NCBI GenBank assembly: GCA_026645575.1
Contig: JAPKMW010000039.1
Span: 24,921 to 88,920 of the forward strand
DNA from: Caldilineaceae bacterium
Lineage (GTDB): Bacteria > Chloroflexota > Anaerolineae > Caldilineales > Caldilineaceae
Length of the DNA: 64,000 nt
Reading direction: 5' to 3'
The notes under the pieces were generated by a model. It did not search any database. It was not told the DNA's origin and saw nothing but the letters and a program-made list of their open reading frames with translations. A program made the position numbers and the translations under genes. How positions within the stretch are numbered: position 1 is the first letter of the stretch; each line of letters starts with the position of its first letter. Below are positions 57,101 to 64,000 of the stretch, one piece after another.

Positions 57101-57800
57101 AGCGCAGTTCCCCGTCTGTTTCAATCGCTAGCTGTCGGTCGATCAACCCGGTCGCGTCTTCCACGTTATGCAGCACGGCAATCATCGCCACCCCTTGCCT
57201 TTTGAGGAACGCCAGCCGTTCCACCAGGGCGCGCCGTGCTTGGCGATCCAGCGAAGCCGTCGGCTCATCCAACAAGAGCAGGCGATAGGGGCGAATCAGT
57301 GCGCGCGCCAGATTCACCTTCTGCTGCTCACCACCGGAGAAAGTGGTGGGGTAGGCCGTCCAAAGCGCCGGTTTGACGCCAAAAAAGGCAAGCGCTTCCT
57401 GCGCCTCCTCACGCGCCGCGGCGACCGACACGCCGGTTGCCAGCAGTGGTTCCGTGACCAGTTCCAGCGCCGTGACGCGCGGCCTGGTTTTGAGAAATTG
57501 GGTGACAAAGCCGATCTCATGGTTGCGCAGAAAGGCAATGTCAATATCGGCAGCGCGCGTCAAATCAATCTGCCCATAGCGCGAGGCAAACCAGGCGTGG
57601 CCGCTTGTCGGCAAGTAGCTGCGGTAAAGACAACGCAACAGCGTCGATTTACCGGCGCCATTGCGACCGACGACCAGCAGAAATTCGCCGGGGTGCAGAG
57701 AGAAGCTTAACGCCTGAAAGGCTGGAATTGTGCGATCCAGGTGGTGAATGGTGAAGGTTTTGGTCAACCCTTCCACCTGAAGAAGCGCGCCTTGGTTCAT
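57087..57800 (-). CDS. phnL: C-P lyase ABC-type protein PhnL
   Basis: The 237-residue ATPase is homologous to ABC transporter ATPases but belongs to the C-P lyase complex. It has Walker A VGRNGAGKSTLLRC, signature FSGGEQQKVNLARAL and Walker B RLLLLDEPTASLD, with the family start EGLTKTFTIHHL. In E. coli it works with PhnK and PhnG-H-I-J. The start lies downstream of the palindrome at 57832, in the gap left by a truncated metallophosphoesterase gene. Confidence 0.92.
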   Translation of the reverse strand: MNQGALLQVEGLTKTFTIHHLDRTIPAFQALSFSLHPGEFLLVVGRNGAGKSTLLRCLYRSYLPTSGHAWFASRYGQIDLTRAADIDIAFLRNHEIGFVTQFLKTRPRVTALELVTEPLLATGVSVAAAREEAQEALAFFGVKPALWTAYPTTFSGGEQQKVNLARALIRPYRLLLLDEPTASLDRQARRALVERLAFLKRQGVAMIAVLHNVEDATGLIDRQLAIETDGELRYVVK

Positions 57801-57831
57801 GCCTGATCATCCTTATTTTGTAACTACTAAC

Positions 57832-57894
57832 CCGCTCGCAGCCGGTCGGTGACCGGTGTTGGGGGCGCCGGTCACCGACCGGCTGCGAGCGGGG
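57832..57894. repeat. palindrome with 26-bp perfect arms that truncates a gene
   Basis: Arms 57832-57857 and 57869-57894 are perfect complements with an 11-nt loop, and the arms contain GTCACCGAC-like cores. The metallophosphoesterase reading frame runs into the right arm and stops there, so the element appears to have inserted into a gene. Confidence 0.85.
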
Positions 57895-58087
57895 GTGGAT
57901 AGTTGCCGACAACCGAAGGGATGGCGCACGAACGCAACAACTCTAGCACCTGGTTGCATTGTGCGCCATAACAGACCAGATCACCAGCACAGAGGATCAG
58001 ATCGACCCGTGCGCTGTAGAGTTCGCTCAACACTTTGGTCAACGCTTGTTGATTGCCGTGGATGTCAGAAATGAGACCGATTTTCAT
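57872..58087 (-). pseudogene. metallophosphoesterase remnant, truncated by a palindrome
   Basis: The frame starts MKIGLISDIHGNQQALTKVL and has the second metal-ligand motif LILCAGDLVCYGAQCNQV, then IPSVVGN, where family members continue with the Asn/His metal site (GNHD). Instead it enters the palindrome (YPPPLAAGR-stop). About 70 of an expected 230-250 residues remain. It lies between phnK and phnL. Confidence 0.75.
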
Positions 58088-58089
58088 AG

Positions 58090-58162
58090 GTGATTCGTAA
58101 TTCGTGATTCGTGTACCGTTTTTGCGATTGGCAATGTGAAACAAGACGGCTCAATCGCAAAA
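58090..58162. repeat. GTGATTC heptamers and a hairpin upstream of the remnant
   Basis: Three tandem heptamers GTGATTC/GTAATTC (58090-58110) are followed by TTTTGCGATTG (58120-58130) pairing with CAATCGCAAAA (58152-58162). Further heptamers CACGCAA CACGCAA lie at about 58197-58210, before the phnK stop. Confidence 0.65.
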
Positions 58163-58216
58163 GCTTCATTTCGGAACGGATAACATAGTTACAGTTCACG
58201 CAACACGCAACACACA

Positions 58217-59032
58217 TCACAACTTGGCATGAATCAACTGTTGCGTGTACGCATCCTGCGGGTCTTCCAGCACCTGGTCGGTCAGGCCGGTTTCGACGAC
58301 GCGCGCCTGTTTCATCACCATGACCCGGTCAGCCAGGGTGCGGATCACGCCCAGATCGTGGGAGACCATCACCATTGTCACCTGGGTTTCCCGTTGTAAT
58401 TGCTTCAGCGTGTCAAGCACCAGCGCTTGCACCGAAACATCCAGACCGCTAGTTGGCTCGTCGAGCAAGAGCAGCGTTGGACGTAGGGCAATCGCTTTGG
58501 CCAGTTGTACGCGCTGTTGCATCCCCCCGGAGAGGCGCAATGGCAAATCATCCATGCGATCCAGCGGAAATTCAGAGGCGGCTAAGGCATCCGCTGCCGC
58601 CCGGCGCAACCGGCCGAAGTTGCGCCCGCCCGCCATGATCAGCCGTTCCGCCACATTGCCGCTGCTGGTTTTGCGCATCCGTAAGCCCAGATGGGGGTGT
58701 TGGTAGACAATACCAATCTGGTGGATACGGATGGCGCGTTTGGTGACGCGATCCAGTTGGAAAAGATTGCGCCCTTTGTAGCCGGTCAGCGCCAGTTCAT
58801 AGTGACCGGCGTCGGCCTCTTCTTCCAGATTGAGCAGCCGCAACAACGTCGATTTTCCCGACCCCGACTCGCCTACAATCCCCAAAATTTCACCGGGATA
58901 GACGGTTACATCGACATTGTTGACAGCAACAATGCGGCCATAGGATTTGCTGACGCCGCGTGCTTGTAACACGGGCGCTGTTGTGACCAGGCGGGGTGAT
59001 GGCGGGGCGGATCTGAGCGGATATTGATTCAT
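58217..59032 (-). CDS. phnK: C-P lyase ABC-type protein PhnK
   Basis: A 271-residue ABC ATPase homologue of the C-P lyase complex. It has Walker A VGESGSGKSTLLRLLN, the conserved IRIHQIGIVYQHPHLGLRM, the signature LSGGMQQRVQLAKAIA, Walker B TLLLLDEPTSGLD and the H-loop MVSHDLGVIRTLADRVMVM. In the E. coli complex PhnK docks on PhnJ. Its ATG overlaps the stop of the PH-like membrane gene by 4 bases. The N-terminal about 20 residues are an extension of Ser/Pro-rich sequence. Confidence 0.93.
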   Translation of the reverse strand: MNQYPLRSAPPSPRLVTTAPVLQARGVSKSYGRIVAVNNVDVTVYPGEILGIVGESGSGKSTLLRLLNLEEEADAGHYELALTGYKGRNLFQLDRVTKRAIRIHQIGIVYQHPHLGLRMRKTSSGNVAERLIMAGGRNFGRLRRAAADALAASEFPLDRMDDLPLRLSGGMQQRVQLAKAIALRPTLLLLDEPTSGLDVSVQALVLDTLKQLQRETQVTMVMVSHDLGVIRTLADRVMVMKQARVVETGLTDQVLEDPQDAYTQQLIHAKL

Positions 59033-59571
59033 GACGGACTCACATTTCTAGCGCCACTGGCGTAACGTTCTTGCTGCTGCTGAAAATAGGCTTGTAGCGT
59101 TGTCAAAATTTCCTGATGACTGGCCGCCAACCCGGCTGTGTGCAACCGCGCCATCGGCTTGGGATCTTCGCCCCAGTTATAGATGCGAAATAACTGCTTG
59201 CGCAGTGGTGAAATAGCCGTCCAATAGGGGGCATCGACTTTGAGGCGCAAGGCCACATAAGGGGGACCATCCAGTTGACCCTCATGGCTGATCCCCTCAA
59301 TGTCCGCCCACGGGATGAAATGACCATGCACACCTAAGCCCAAATAGACCCCTTGTTCATTGATCACGTAGGTTGGTTGCTCTTGGGCTAACTCGCTGAC
59401 AAAATAGATCACGCCGCCAACCAACAACAGCAGGATGCCCACCGCACTTGTCTGTAGCAGTTCCAGCCAAAGCAGAAGGCAAAAGACCAGCGGAAGGCCG
59501 GCCAAGCAAACGAAAAGAAACGCCAGATATTCGTCCTTTGCCAGCGTTAATTGCACTTCGGTCTGTTCCAT
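59029..59571 (-). CDS. PH-like membrane protein between phnJ and phnK
   Basis: A 180-residue protein with two hydrophobic helices near residues 15-38 and 42-62. A compact beta-rich domain follows (YVINEQGVYLGLGVHGHFIPW, then ALRLKV) and resembles bacterial PH-like/STM3941-type domains. The C-terminus is a Gln-rich helix. It is not part of known C-P lyase operons. It sits 38 bases after phnJ and overlaps phnK by 4 bases, so it is certainly co-translated with the complex. A membrane-tethering role is my inference. Confidence 0.7.
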   Translation of the reverse strand: MEQTEVQLTLAKDEYLAFLFVCLAGLPLVFCLLLWLELLQTSAVGILLLLVGGVIYFVSELAQEQPTYVINEQGVYLGLGVHGHFIPWADIEGISHEGQLDGPPYVALRLKVDAPYWTAISPLRKQLFRIYNWGEDPKPMARLHTAGLAASHQEILTTLQAYFQQQQERYASGARNVSPS

Positions 59572-59609
59572 AATCAGCTCGACAGGTTGTTGTACAACTA
59601 ATGAATCAG

Positions 59610-60560
59610 TTACTTCAAAAAGCCCTTATGATAGAATTGTCCGTCTTCAGCAAAATAGGTCGCGCCCACGGTGACGGCAGTGCCGGCGGTGCGCGCTACA
59701 ACCTTCTGTGCATAGCTCGTGTCTGACACTTCGTAGAGGACAGAGCCATCGGCTTGGGGCAGCTCATTCATAAATTTGTTTTGCACACCGCTCTGGCGGC
59801 AGCGCCAGCCTTGCTGCGCCTCCACCTGAAAAAAGACATCGTCAAATTCAATCGGGCGCACGTCGGTATAGGGTGGCACAGCGTATAGCCGTTTCTCGCG
59901 ACCGGCGGAGAGCAGGGTGAGATGGGCGGCTTGATGCAGCTTTGGCGTGTCCCAGCGCGGGATTGGGCTGGAGGACATCAGATAGCGCCCATGCACCAGC
60001 ACCGGGTAACTGGCCCCCTGCATAAAGCGACCAAAGAAGACCAGTTGCTCGTAGAGGGTGAGCCACATCTGGCTGTAATCGGCGTCGCCGTGCATGATGC
60101 GCGCCTGTGACATATCCGGTTGCACGCCACGCAACGGTTCCGGGTCCGGCACCTGCAAGACCAGCACTTGGTCATTGCGCAAAATTTCTTCGGGGATGCG
60201 GTGGCGGCTCTGGATGATGGTGGCGGCCAGCGTGTCGGTGGTGGTCTGCGCGTCGGTCATGCGGGCGATGAAGCGGCGCAAGTTGGCGGCATTGACCGAA
60301 TCGTCGGCGCCCTGGTCGATCACCTTGATGACACTATCGGGGCCGGCAACACTGAGCGTCACCTGTAGCCCGCCGGTGCCCCAGCCGCGCGCAATGGGCA
60401 ATTCCCGGCTGGCGTAGGGAACTTGATAGCCGGGGATGGCAACCGCTTTCAAGAGGCGTCGGCGCAGCTCCCGTTTGGCAAATTCATCGAGAAAGCCATA
60501 GGAATAGCCGCTCTGCTGGGTTTCGGTGTAGGGCGCGGCCAGTTGTGCAAGATTACTCAT
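59610..60560 (-). CDS. phnJ: PhnJ-like C-P lyase subunit lacking most cluster cysteines
   Basis: The 316-residue protein aligns over its length with PhnJ, the radical-SAM C-P lyase. It keeps AVAIPGYQVPYASRELP with the glycyl-radical glycine (Gly44 = E. coli Gly32), GWGTGGLQVT, KVIDQGADDSVNAANLRRF and GREKRLYAVPP. E. coli uses Cys241/244/266 for the [4Fe-4S] cluster and Cys272 as the thiyl radical. Here the region reads WRCRQSGVQNKFMNEL...YEVSDTSYAQK: only the first cysteine (254) remains; Ser257, Val278 and Ala284 replace the others. No other cysteine exists in the protein. The C-terminus extends beyond the usual end. Frame and overlaps are normal, so this is not a frameshift. Confidence 0.9.
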   Translation of the reverse strand: MSNLAQLAAPYTETQQSGYSYGFLDEFAKRELRRRLLKAVAIPGYQVPYASRELPIARGWGTGGLQVTLSVAGPDSVIKVIDQGADDSVNAANLRRFIARMTDAQTTTDTLAATIIQSRHRIPEEILRNDQVLVLQVPDPEPLRGVQPDMSQARIMHGDADYSQMWLTLYEQLVFFGRFMQGASYPVLVHGRYLMSSSPIPRWDTPKLHQAAHLTLLSAGREKRLYAVPPYTDVRPIEFDDVFFQVEAQQGWRCRQSGVQNKFMNELPQADGSVLYEVSDTSYAQKVVARTAGTAVTVGATYFAEDGQFYHKGFLK

Positions 60561-61747
60561 ACGACGCCTGCTTTCTGCTCCGCTTGTGCCGTCGTAACCT
60601 GACCGTTGGTGTGCGCCGGTTGTCCATTGGTCGCCGAGGCTTGACCGGCAGTTGGTTTGGTCAGGCTCTGCACAAACATGCCTTCAACCATGCCTCGCGT
60701 CTGCGACTCGCGCACATTGCGGATGTTGTCCATGCTACTGCTAAAGGTGACATAGTGGGGCAGCTTGAAGTGGATACAAAAGCCCGACCCTTCCACCGCC
60801 TCGGTGTGATACAGCACAAACTCTTCGCGGTGGGCCGGATGCGGATTGGGTTTGTTCATCTCCATGTCGAGCATGGAGGCAGCGATCACCTTGACCTCGT
60901 TCCAGCCCAAGGTGGCGCAGAAGCCCAGTTCCAACATTGGCTTTTCCGGCGTCCCACCGCCGGTGCTGACCACTTCGGCCTGGCTCACCCGTACTTGCCC
61001 GGCGCTAAAGGGCTTGCCGGTGAGGGGATGGGTCAACTGCACATCAGCATAGGCCAGCCGCAATTCATTAATGGTCGGGTGGGTCAAGCCATAGCCGCGC
61101 ATAGAGGCATAGCCCAACGCCAGGGTTCCGCCGGTGTCCGCCCGCGCCAGCGCCTGCAATCGCTGGGCGCGCGGGGCGGGAAAAGCGACCGGCTCACGCG
61201 TGATGTCCGGCGTATTGAGCGAATCAAAGGGTTCCGGCAACGGCAACGGCGCGATCAGATCCTGGCCGCGCTGCCAGTTGGCGACGGTTGGGTAGACTTT
61301 GGTGGCCGCTTGCGCACTGGGCGTAACCGTAGCCGGTTCCCCTGTGCCATCCAGCAGGTCAAAGCGCAGCAGGCGGTGGCTGTAATCGAGCGATGGCCCC
61401 AAAATTTGCCCGCCGGGAATCTCTTTGAAGGCCGCCGAGATGCGCCGCACCGTAAAGAGATCGGCGCTCTGCACCGGTTGGGCATAGGTGAGGCGGGGCT
61501 GGGTGGAGCAATAGGCGCGCAAGAGCAGTACACTCTCGTACAAGTCGCCGCCGCTCTGGGCCAGCGCTAACGCCGCCAGTTCGGGCGCATAGAGACCGGC
61601 CTCGCTCATCACCCGGTCCACCAGATAGGGCATGGTTTGCAAGAGGCTTTGCACAAAGGCCGGCGTTACTGCGCCGCGCAGGTCATGAAAAAGCTGTTCC
61701 GATTGCTGAATGGCGTTCTCGCCGCCACGGGTTGCTACATAAGCCAT
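60557..61747 (-). CDS. phnI: C-P lyase subunit PhnI
   Basis: The 396-residue PhnI acts in the first step, joining phosphonate to ribose triphosphate as part of the PhnG-H-I-J-(L) complex; PhnI alone has nucleosidase activity. The sequence starts MAYVATRGGENAIQQSE and includes RISAAFKEIPGGQILGPSLD and the C-terminal DYSH... with HREEFVLYHTEAVEGSGFCIHFKLPHYVTF, all family segments. It is slightly longer than the E. coli protein because of a Gln/Asn-rich tail. It overlaps phnJ by 4 bases. Confidence 0.93.
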   Translation of the reverse strand: MAYVATRGGENAIQQSEQLFHDLRGAVTPAFVQSLLQTMPYLVDRVMSEAGLYAPELAALALAQSGGDLYESVLLLRAYCSTQPRLTYAQPVQSADLFTVRRISAAFKEIPGGQILGPSLDYSHRLLRFDLLDGTGEPATVTPSAQAATKVYPTVANWQRGQDLIAPLPLPEPFDSLNTPDITREPVAFPAPRAQRLQALARADTGGTLALGYASMRGYGLTHPTINELRLAYADVQLTHPLTGKPFSAGQVRVSQAEVVSTGGGTPEKPMLELGFCATLGWNEVKVIAASMLDMEMNKPNPHPAHREEFVLYHTEAVEGSGFCIHFKLPHYVTFSSSMDNIRNVRESQTRGMVEGMFVQSLTKPTAGQASATNGQPAHTNGQVTTAQAEQKAGVV

Positions 61748-61781
61748 AAGCTGATTTGATTACCGTCTCGTTCTAGAGCTA

Positions 61782-61823
61782 ACGCATCGTAGGGGCAAGA
61801 TATATCTTGCCCCTACGATGCGT
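61782..61823. repeat. 42-nt perfect palindrome between phnH and phnI
   Basis: Arms 61782-61802 and 61803-61823 are perfect complements with no loop. It lies 6 bases after the phnH stop and 35 bases before the phnI start, inside the operon. Confidence 0.88.
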
Positions 61824-61828
61824 GTTGT

Positions 61829-62431
61829 TTACGCTACTTCAACCACCGTTGACCGCGGCAGGCCAACCGCCTGACCGCCATCCACCAGAAAAAGGTCGAT
61901 GCCCAGGGGATAGCTGATTTTAGCGGCGCGCAGTTGCCAGAACTCGACGGGTAAACCAGCCACGCGCACTTCACTGCTGTGCTGAATACCGGGGCCTTGC
62001 AGCCGCAATAAGCGCCCCTCGCCCAGGTGACAGCCGAGAATCAAGGTCGCACCATCATCAGGATCAGTGATCGTGCCGACGGTGACCTGTTCCAATGCGG
62101 CCAGGGTTTGGGCCAGGGCGGGCGGGGCAAAGGCGGCGCTCTCGGGAAAAAAGAGATAGGCGGCGGTGGCCGCCGACAGAAGACGCGCCCCGCTGACCAA
62201 TAGCTCATCCGCCAGCGCTGCATCGGGTGTGTAAAAGCTGGTCTCCAAGTCGAGCAGCGTGAAACCAATCTGCCGGCAAGCTTGACGGGTAGCGAGGGAA
62301 ATACCAGGCAAGAGAACGATATGGCCTGGATTGCTCAACGCGGACAACAAGGCTTGAAAGGTTTCGCGCGTCAGGGTTTCAGTAGTGGTGGATTGGGGGG
62401 AACGGCGGTTGCCGGCAGATGATGTTGACAT
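61829..62431 (-). CDS. phnH: C-P lyase subunit PhnH
   Basis: The 200-residue subunit forms the core with PhnG, PhnI and PhnJ. It has the expected N-terminal ETFQALLSALSNPGHIVLLP and the C-terminal DLFLVDGGQAVGLPRSTVVEVA. Length matches E. coli (194). Its start overlaps the stop of phnG at one base (TAATG). Confidence 0.9.
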   Translation of the reverse strand: MSTSSAGNRRSPQSTTTETLTRETFQALLSALSNPGHIVLLPGISLATRQACRQIGFTLLDLETSFYTPDAALADELLVSGARLLSAATAAYLFFPESAAFAPPALAQTLAALEQVTVGTITDPDDGATLILGCHLGEGRLLRLQGPGIQHSSEVRVAGLPVEFWQLRAAKISYPLGIDLFLVDGGQAVGLPRSTVVEVA

Positions 62432-62889
62432 TAGAAAGTTTCCAATTCCACGCGCGTGGCTTCAATTTTGCGAAGCAGGGCGCTCTCCTGCTCCTGTTGC
62501 TGATGCTGGGCGGCGGCGACAAAGTGCAAAATAGCAGGCTGTTCGGCAAGCGCTGCCGGTTCGCTGCTTTGGAGCAAGGCATCCAGGATCGCCAAGGCAA
62601 TGGCCTGGGCTAAATCGCGCCCCAAACAGGCGGCATAGCCTTCCTGCATCCCAACTCGCACATGCGCTTCCGCCAACAAGGTTTCACCCAGATAAAAGGT
62701 GACGCCCTTCACACTGTCGGTAAAGGGCAACATGGCTAACCCGGTGCGACTGCGCAAGACCTCAACCGCCGCCAAGCGTGAGAGGAGGGTTTCAACAAAA
62801 TTTTTCACATCCTGCGCCGGTGTCGCTGTGAGGATGGAGAGGTAGACGCTTTGGTCGGTCAAGGCTTGTACAGATGACATTAGTGACAA
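62431..62889 (-). CDS. phnG: C-P lyase subunit PhnG
   Basis: A 152-residue protein with the PhnG features TGLAMLPFTDSVKGVTFYLGE, EAHVRVG and GYAACLGRDLAQAIALAILDALL. The length matches the family (150). It begins the lyase core genes, upstream of phnH. An inverted repeat and a hairpin separate it from the phnD remnant. Confidence 0.9.
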   Translation of the reverse strand: MSLMSSVQALTDQSVYLSILTATPAQDVKNFVETLLSRLAAVEVLRSRTGLAMLPFTDSVKGVTFYLGETLLAEAHVRVGMQEGYAACLGRDLAQAIALAILDALLQSSEPAALAEQPAILHFVAAAQHQQQEQESALLRKIEATRVELETF

Positions 62890-62913
62890 TTTCTATGAAA
62901 TGATTCGTGATTC

Positions 62914-62980
62914 GTGCTGTGTGATTCGTGCGACGCGGCCTTCGACAGGCTCAGGCCGCGTCGCACGAATCACACAGCAC
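62914..62980. repeat. palindrome with 28-bp perfect arms
   Basis: Arms 62914-62941 and 62953-62980 are perfect complements around an 11-nt loop. The arms contain a GTGATTCG word, and tandem TGATTCG heptamers lie just before (62901-62914). Confidence 0.85.
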
Positions 62981-62998
62981 CTAGCAGTAAAGATGGAA

Positions 62999-63041
62999 AC
63001 AGCAGGACGCCAGGTTGCGGCGACCACTGGCGTCCTGCTGT
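62999..63041. terminator. hairpin downstream of phnD
   Basis: Arms ACAGCAGGACGCCAG (62999-63013) and its perfect complement (63027-63041) lie 17 bases after the phnD stop codon. It probably reduces read-through from the phnD gene into the lyase genes. Confidence 0.6.
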
Positions 63042-63057
63042 CTACCGACAATGGATA

Positions 63058-63918
63058 TTACTTCGCCAGTTCCTTGAGATCCAGGTTGAGCAACTGGGCA
63101 ATGTCACGCAGCGAGTTGTAATATTGGTCAAGCGTTTCCAAGCCCAAGGTTGGCGCCGGATCGACATACCAGCCGGCCATCGCTGTAATCAGTTCGTCGC
63201 TCTCTTGAATCGCCAACAGCGCATCTTTGATGGCCGTCTTCAGTGACGCCGGCAGTTCGGTGCGCACGGCGAAGGGGGTGCTGGGGATCTCTTGCGAGAA
63301 AGCAATGATCGCCAGTTGACCATCCGGGCAGGCATCATAAACCGCCTTGATCTCTTCGGCTGTGCGCTTAACCGCGGTCTTGCCGTCGGCAAAGCTGCAG
63401 AATTCAACCTGTCCTTCTTTGGCTAGGGTGTAGAGGTTGTTCTCAAAGGTAGCGCCGGCGGGCGCTTGATCATTCCACACGGCCAAGACCGACGATGGGT
63501 GGCTGCCGGCGAAGACGGTTTTCATGTCCACATCGGGGTTGAGGTTGTTCTGGATGAGCAGCGTCTTGGGCGCCAGGTGGCCGGAGGTGGAAGCGGGGTC
63601 CACAAAAGTGAAATCTTTGCCCTTCAGATCTGCCAGCGTGGCAATGCCCGACCCCTTCTTGGTGAAGATCACACTGTAGTAGTGGGTTGGTGCTTCAGGA
63701 TCATAGGTGGTGGCGTCGCCTTCGAGGCCAACGCTAATGGCGAGCGCTTCGGCTTGGGCTTCTTGTACGGCTAACACATAGGCAAAGGGGCCAACCAACA
63801 TCGCATCAACGCGATCGGCGCGCATAGCTTCGATCACGGCGCTGTAGCTGGTGCCGGTGAAGAGTTCGACCGGAATGCCCAGCGTTTCTTCCATGTAGAG
63901 GCGGAAGGGTTCATTGTC
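63058..63918 (-). pseudogene. phnD: phosphonate ABC substrate-binding protein PhnD, 5' end lost
   Basis: The frame reads DNEPFRLYMEETLGIPVEL, then MRADRVDAMLVGPFAYVLAV, DPASTSGHLAPKTLLIQNNL and HPSSVLAVWNDQAP, as in PhnD-type periplasmic binding proteins. PhnD normally starts with a signal peptide, a lipobox or a cleavage site and about 40-60 residues before this point. Here homology breaks about nine codons before ATG 63894, and the frame upstream runs into a stop after sequence unlike PhnD. No start codon with a ribosome site is found. The gene is probably cut by a mobile element at the right edge. Confidence 0.65.
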
Positions 63919-64000
63919 CTTAAGTATCCATCCAGAAATTGGGATAGGGGAGAATTAAACAAAATGATGTAACTCATGGAAAATGGTTTGTGCCAACAAA
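63919..64000. mobile_element. possible edge of an inserted element (outside the window)
   Basis: Base composition turns AT-rich where phnD homology ends. A plus-strand ATG at 63976 opens a frame running off the window. The sequence around 63925-63950 (ATCCATCCAGAAATTGGGAT) could be an insertion-sequence end. Only 80 bases are visible, so this is tentative. Confidence 0.3.

Noticed and set aside
59680..59800. A frameshift as the cause of missing cysteines in PhnJ
   Set aside because: The reading frame is continuous and the SDTSYA segment stays aligned with SDTDYC; no other frame contains the missing CxxC.
60545..61570. Plus-strand frame of 341 codons opposite phnI
   Set aside because: It mirrors the coding strand of phnI, has no recognisable domain and no ribosome site.

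Overview
The window looks like a chromosomal segment of a Chloroflexota bacterium, probably Anaerolineae/Caldilineales-like. This is inferred from gene content and style: a DUF4058 protein, lipoproteins with Pro/Ala-rich linkers after the lipobox, a PKD-repeat surface protein with a Thr/Pro tail, a DnaE with a long C-terminal tail, and many intergenic hairpins. No rRNA, tRNA or CRISPR array was recognised by eye. Most genes are moderately GC-rich; two or three visibly AT-rich islands stand out.

Layout. 0-9.7 kb: an AlkZ/YcaQ-like winged-helix protein, DUF4058, an MFS exporter, a four-gene polar amino-acid ABC transporter (binding protein, two permeases, ATPase) and a membrane zinc-ribbon protein. 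9.8-15.5 kb: DNA polymerase III alpha (dnaE) interrupted by a 425-residue LAGLIDADG intein. 15.7-17.5 kb: an AT-rich island with a small protein, a winged-helix-like protein and a PIN-domain protein. 17.5-27.9 kb: a frameshifted sensor kinase, RidA, a lipase-like hydrolase, an iron alcohol dehydrogenase, a LOV-domain (blue-light) histidine kinase, a Gfo/Idh oxidoreductase, a HAD hydrolase, a nuclease-family remnant and an NHL-repeat protein. 27.97-32.85 kb: an AT-rich three-gene cassette encoding a coiled-coil membrane protein, a KAP P-loop NTPase and a CHAT caspase-like protease. 32.9-46.3 kb: two tandem SDR proteins, a D-cysteine desulfhydrase-like enzyme, a methyltransferase-like protein, a C39-like peptidase with an AbrB-like partner, a molybdenum hydroxylase large subunit, a zinc alcohol dehydrogenase, a peptide ABC transporter (oppA-B-C type) and a helicase-associated protein. 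46.4-55 kb: DUF1232, MerR-like, RimO, PKD protein, ATP-grasp, a small gene plus a frameshifted HNH endonuclease, and a class III aminotransferase. 55.2-64 kb: a C-P lyase operon on the minus strand (phnD remnant, phnG, H, I, J, a PH-like membrane protein, phnK, a metallophosphoesterase remnant, phnL, phnM, an acetyltransferase).

The main points for follow-up are: (1) the membrane coiled-coil/KAP/CHAT cassette, which resembles a transferred defence or regulated-death system; (2) a PhnJ that keeps the glycyl-radical glycine but has lost three of the four functional cysteines and contains only one cysteine in total; (3) a dense set of intergenic palindromes, several sharing a GTCACGGAC-type core while their arms differ, and hairpins built from heptanucleotide repeats. 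One palindrome truncates a metallophosphoesterase gene. The phnD gene at the right edge has lost its 5' end, perhaps to a mobile element.
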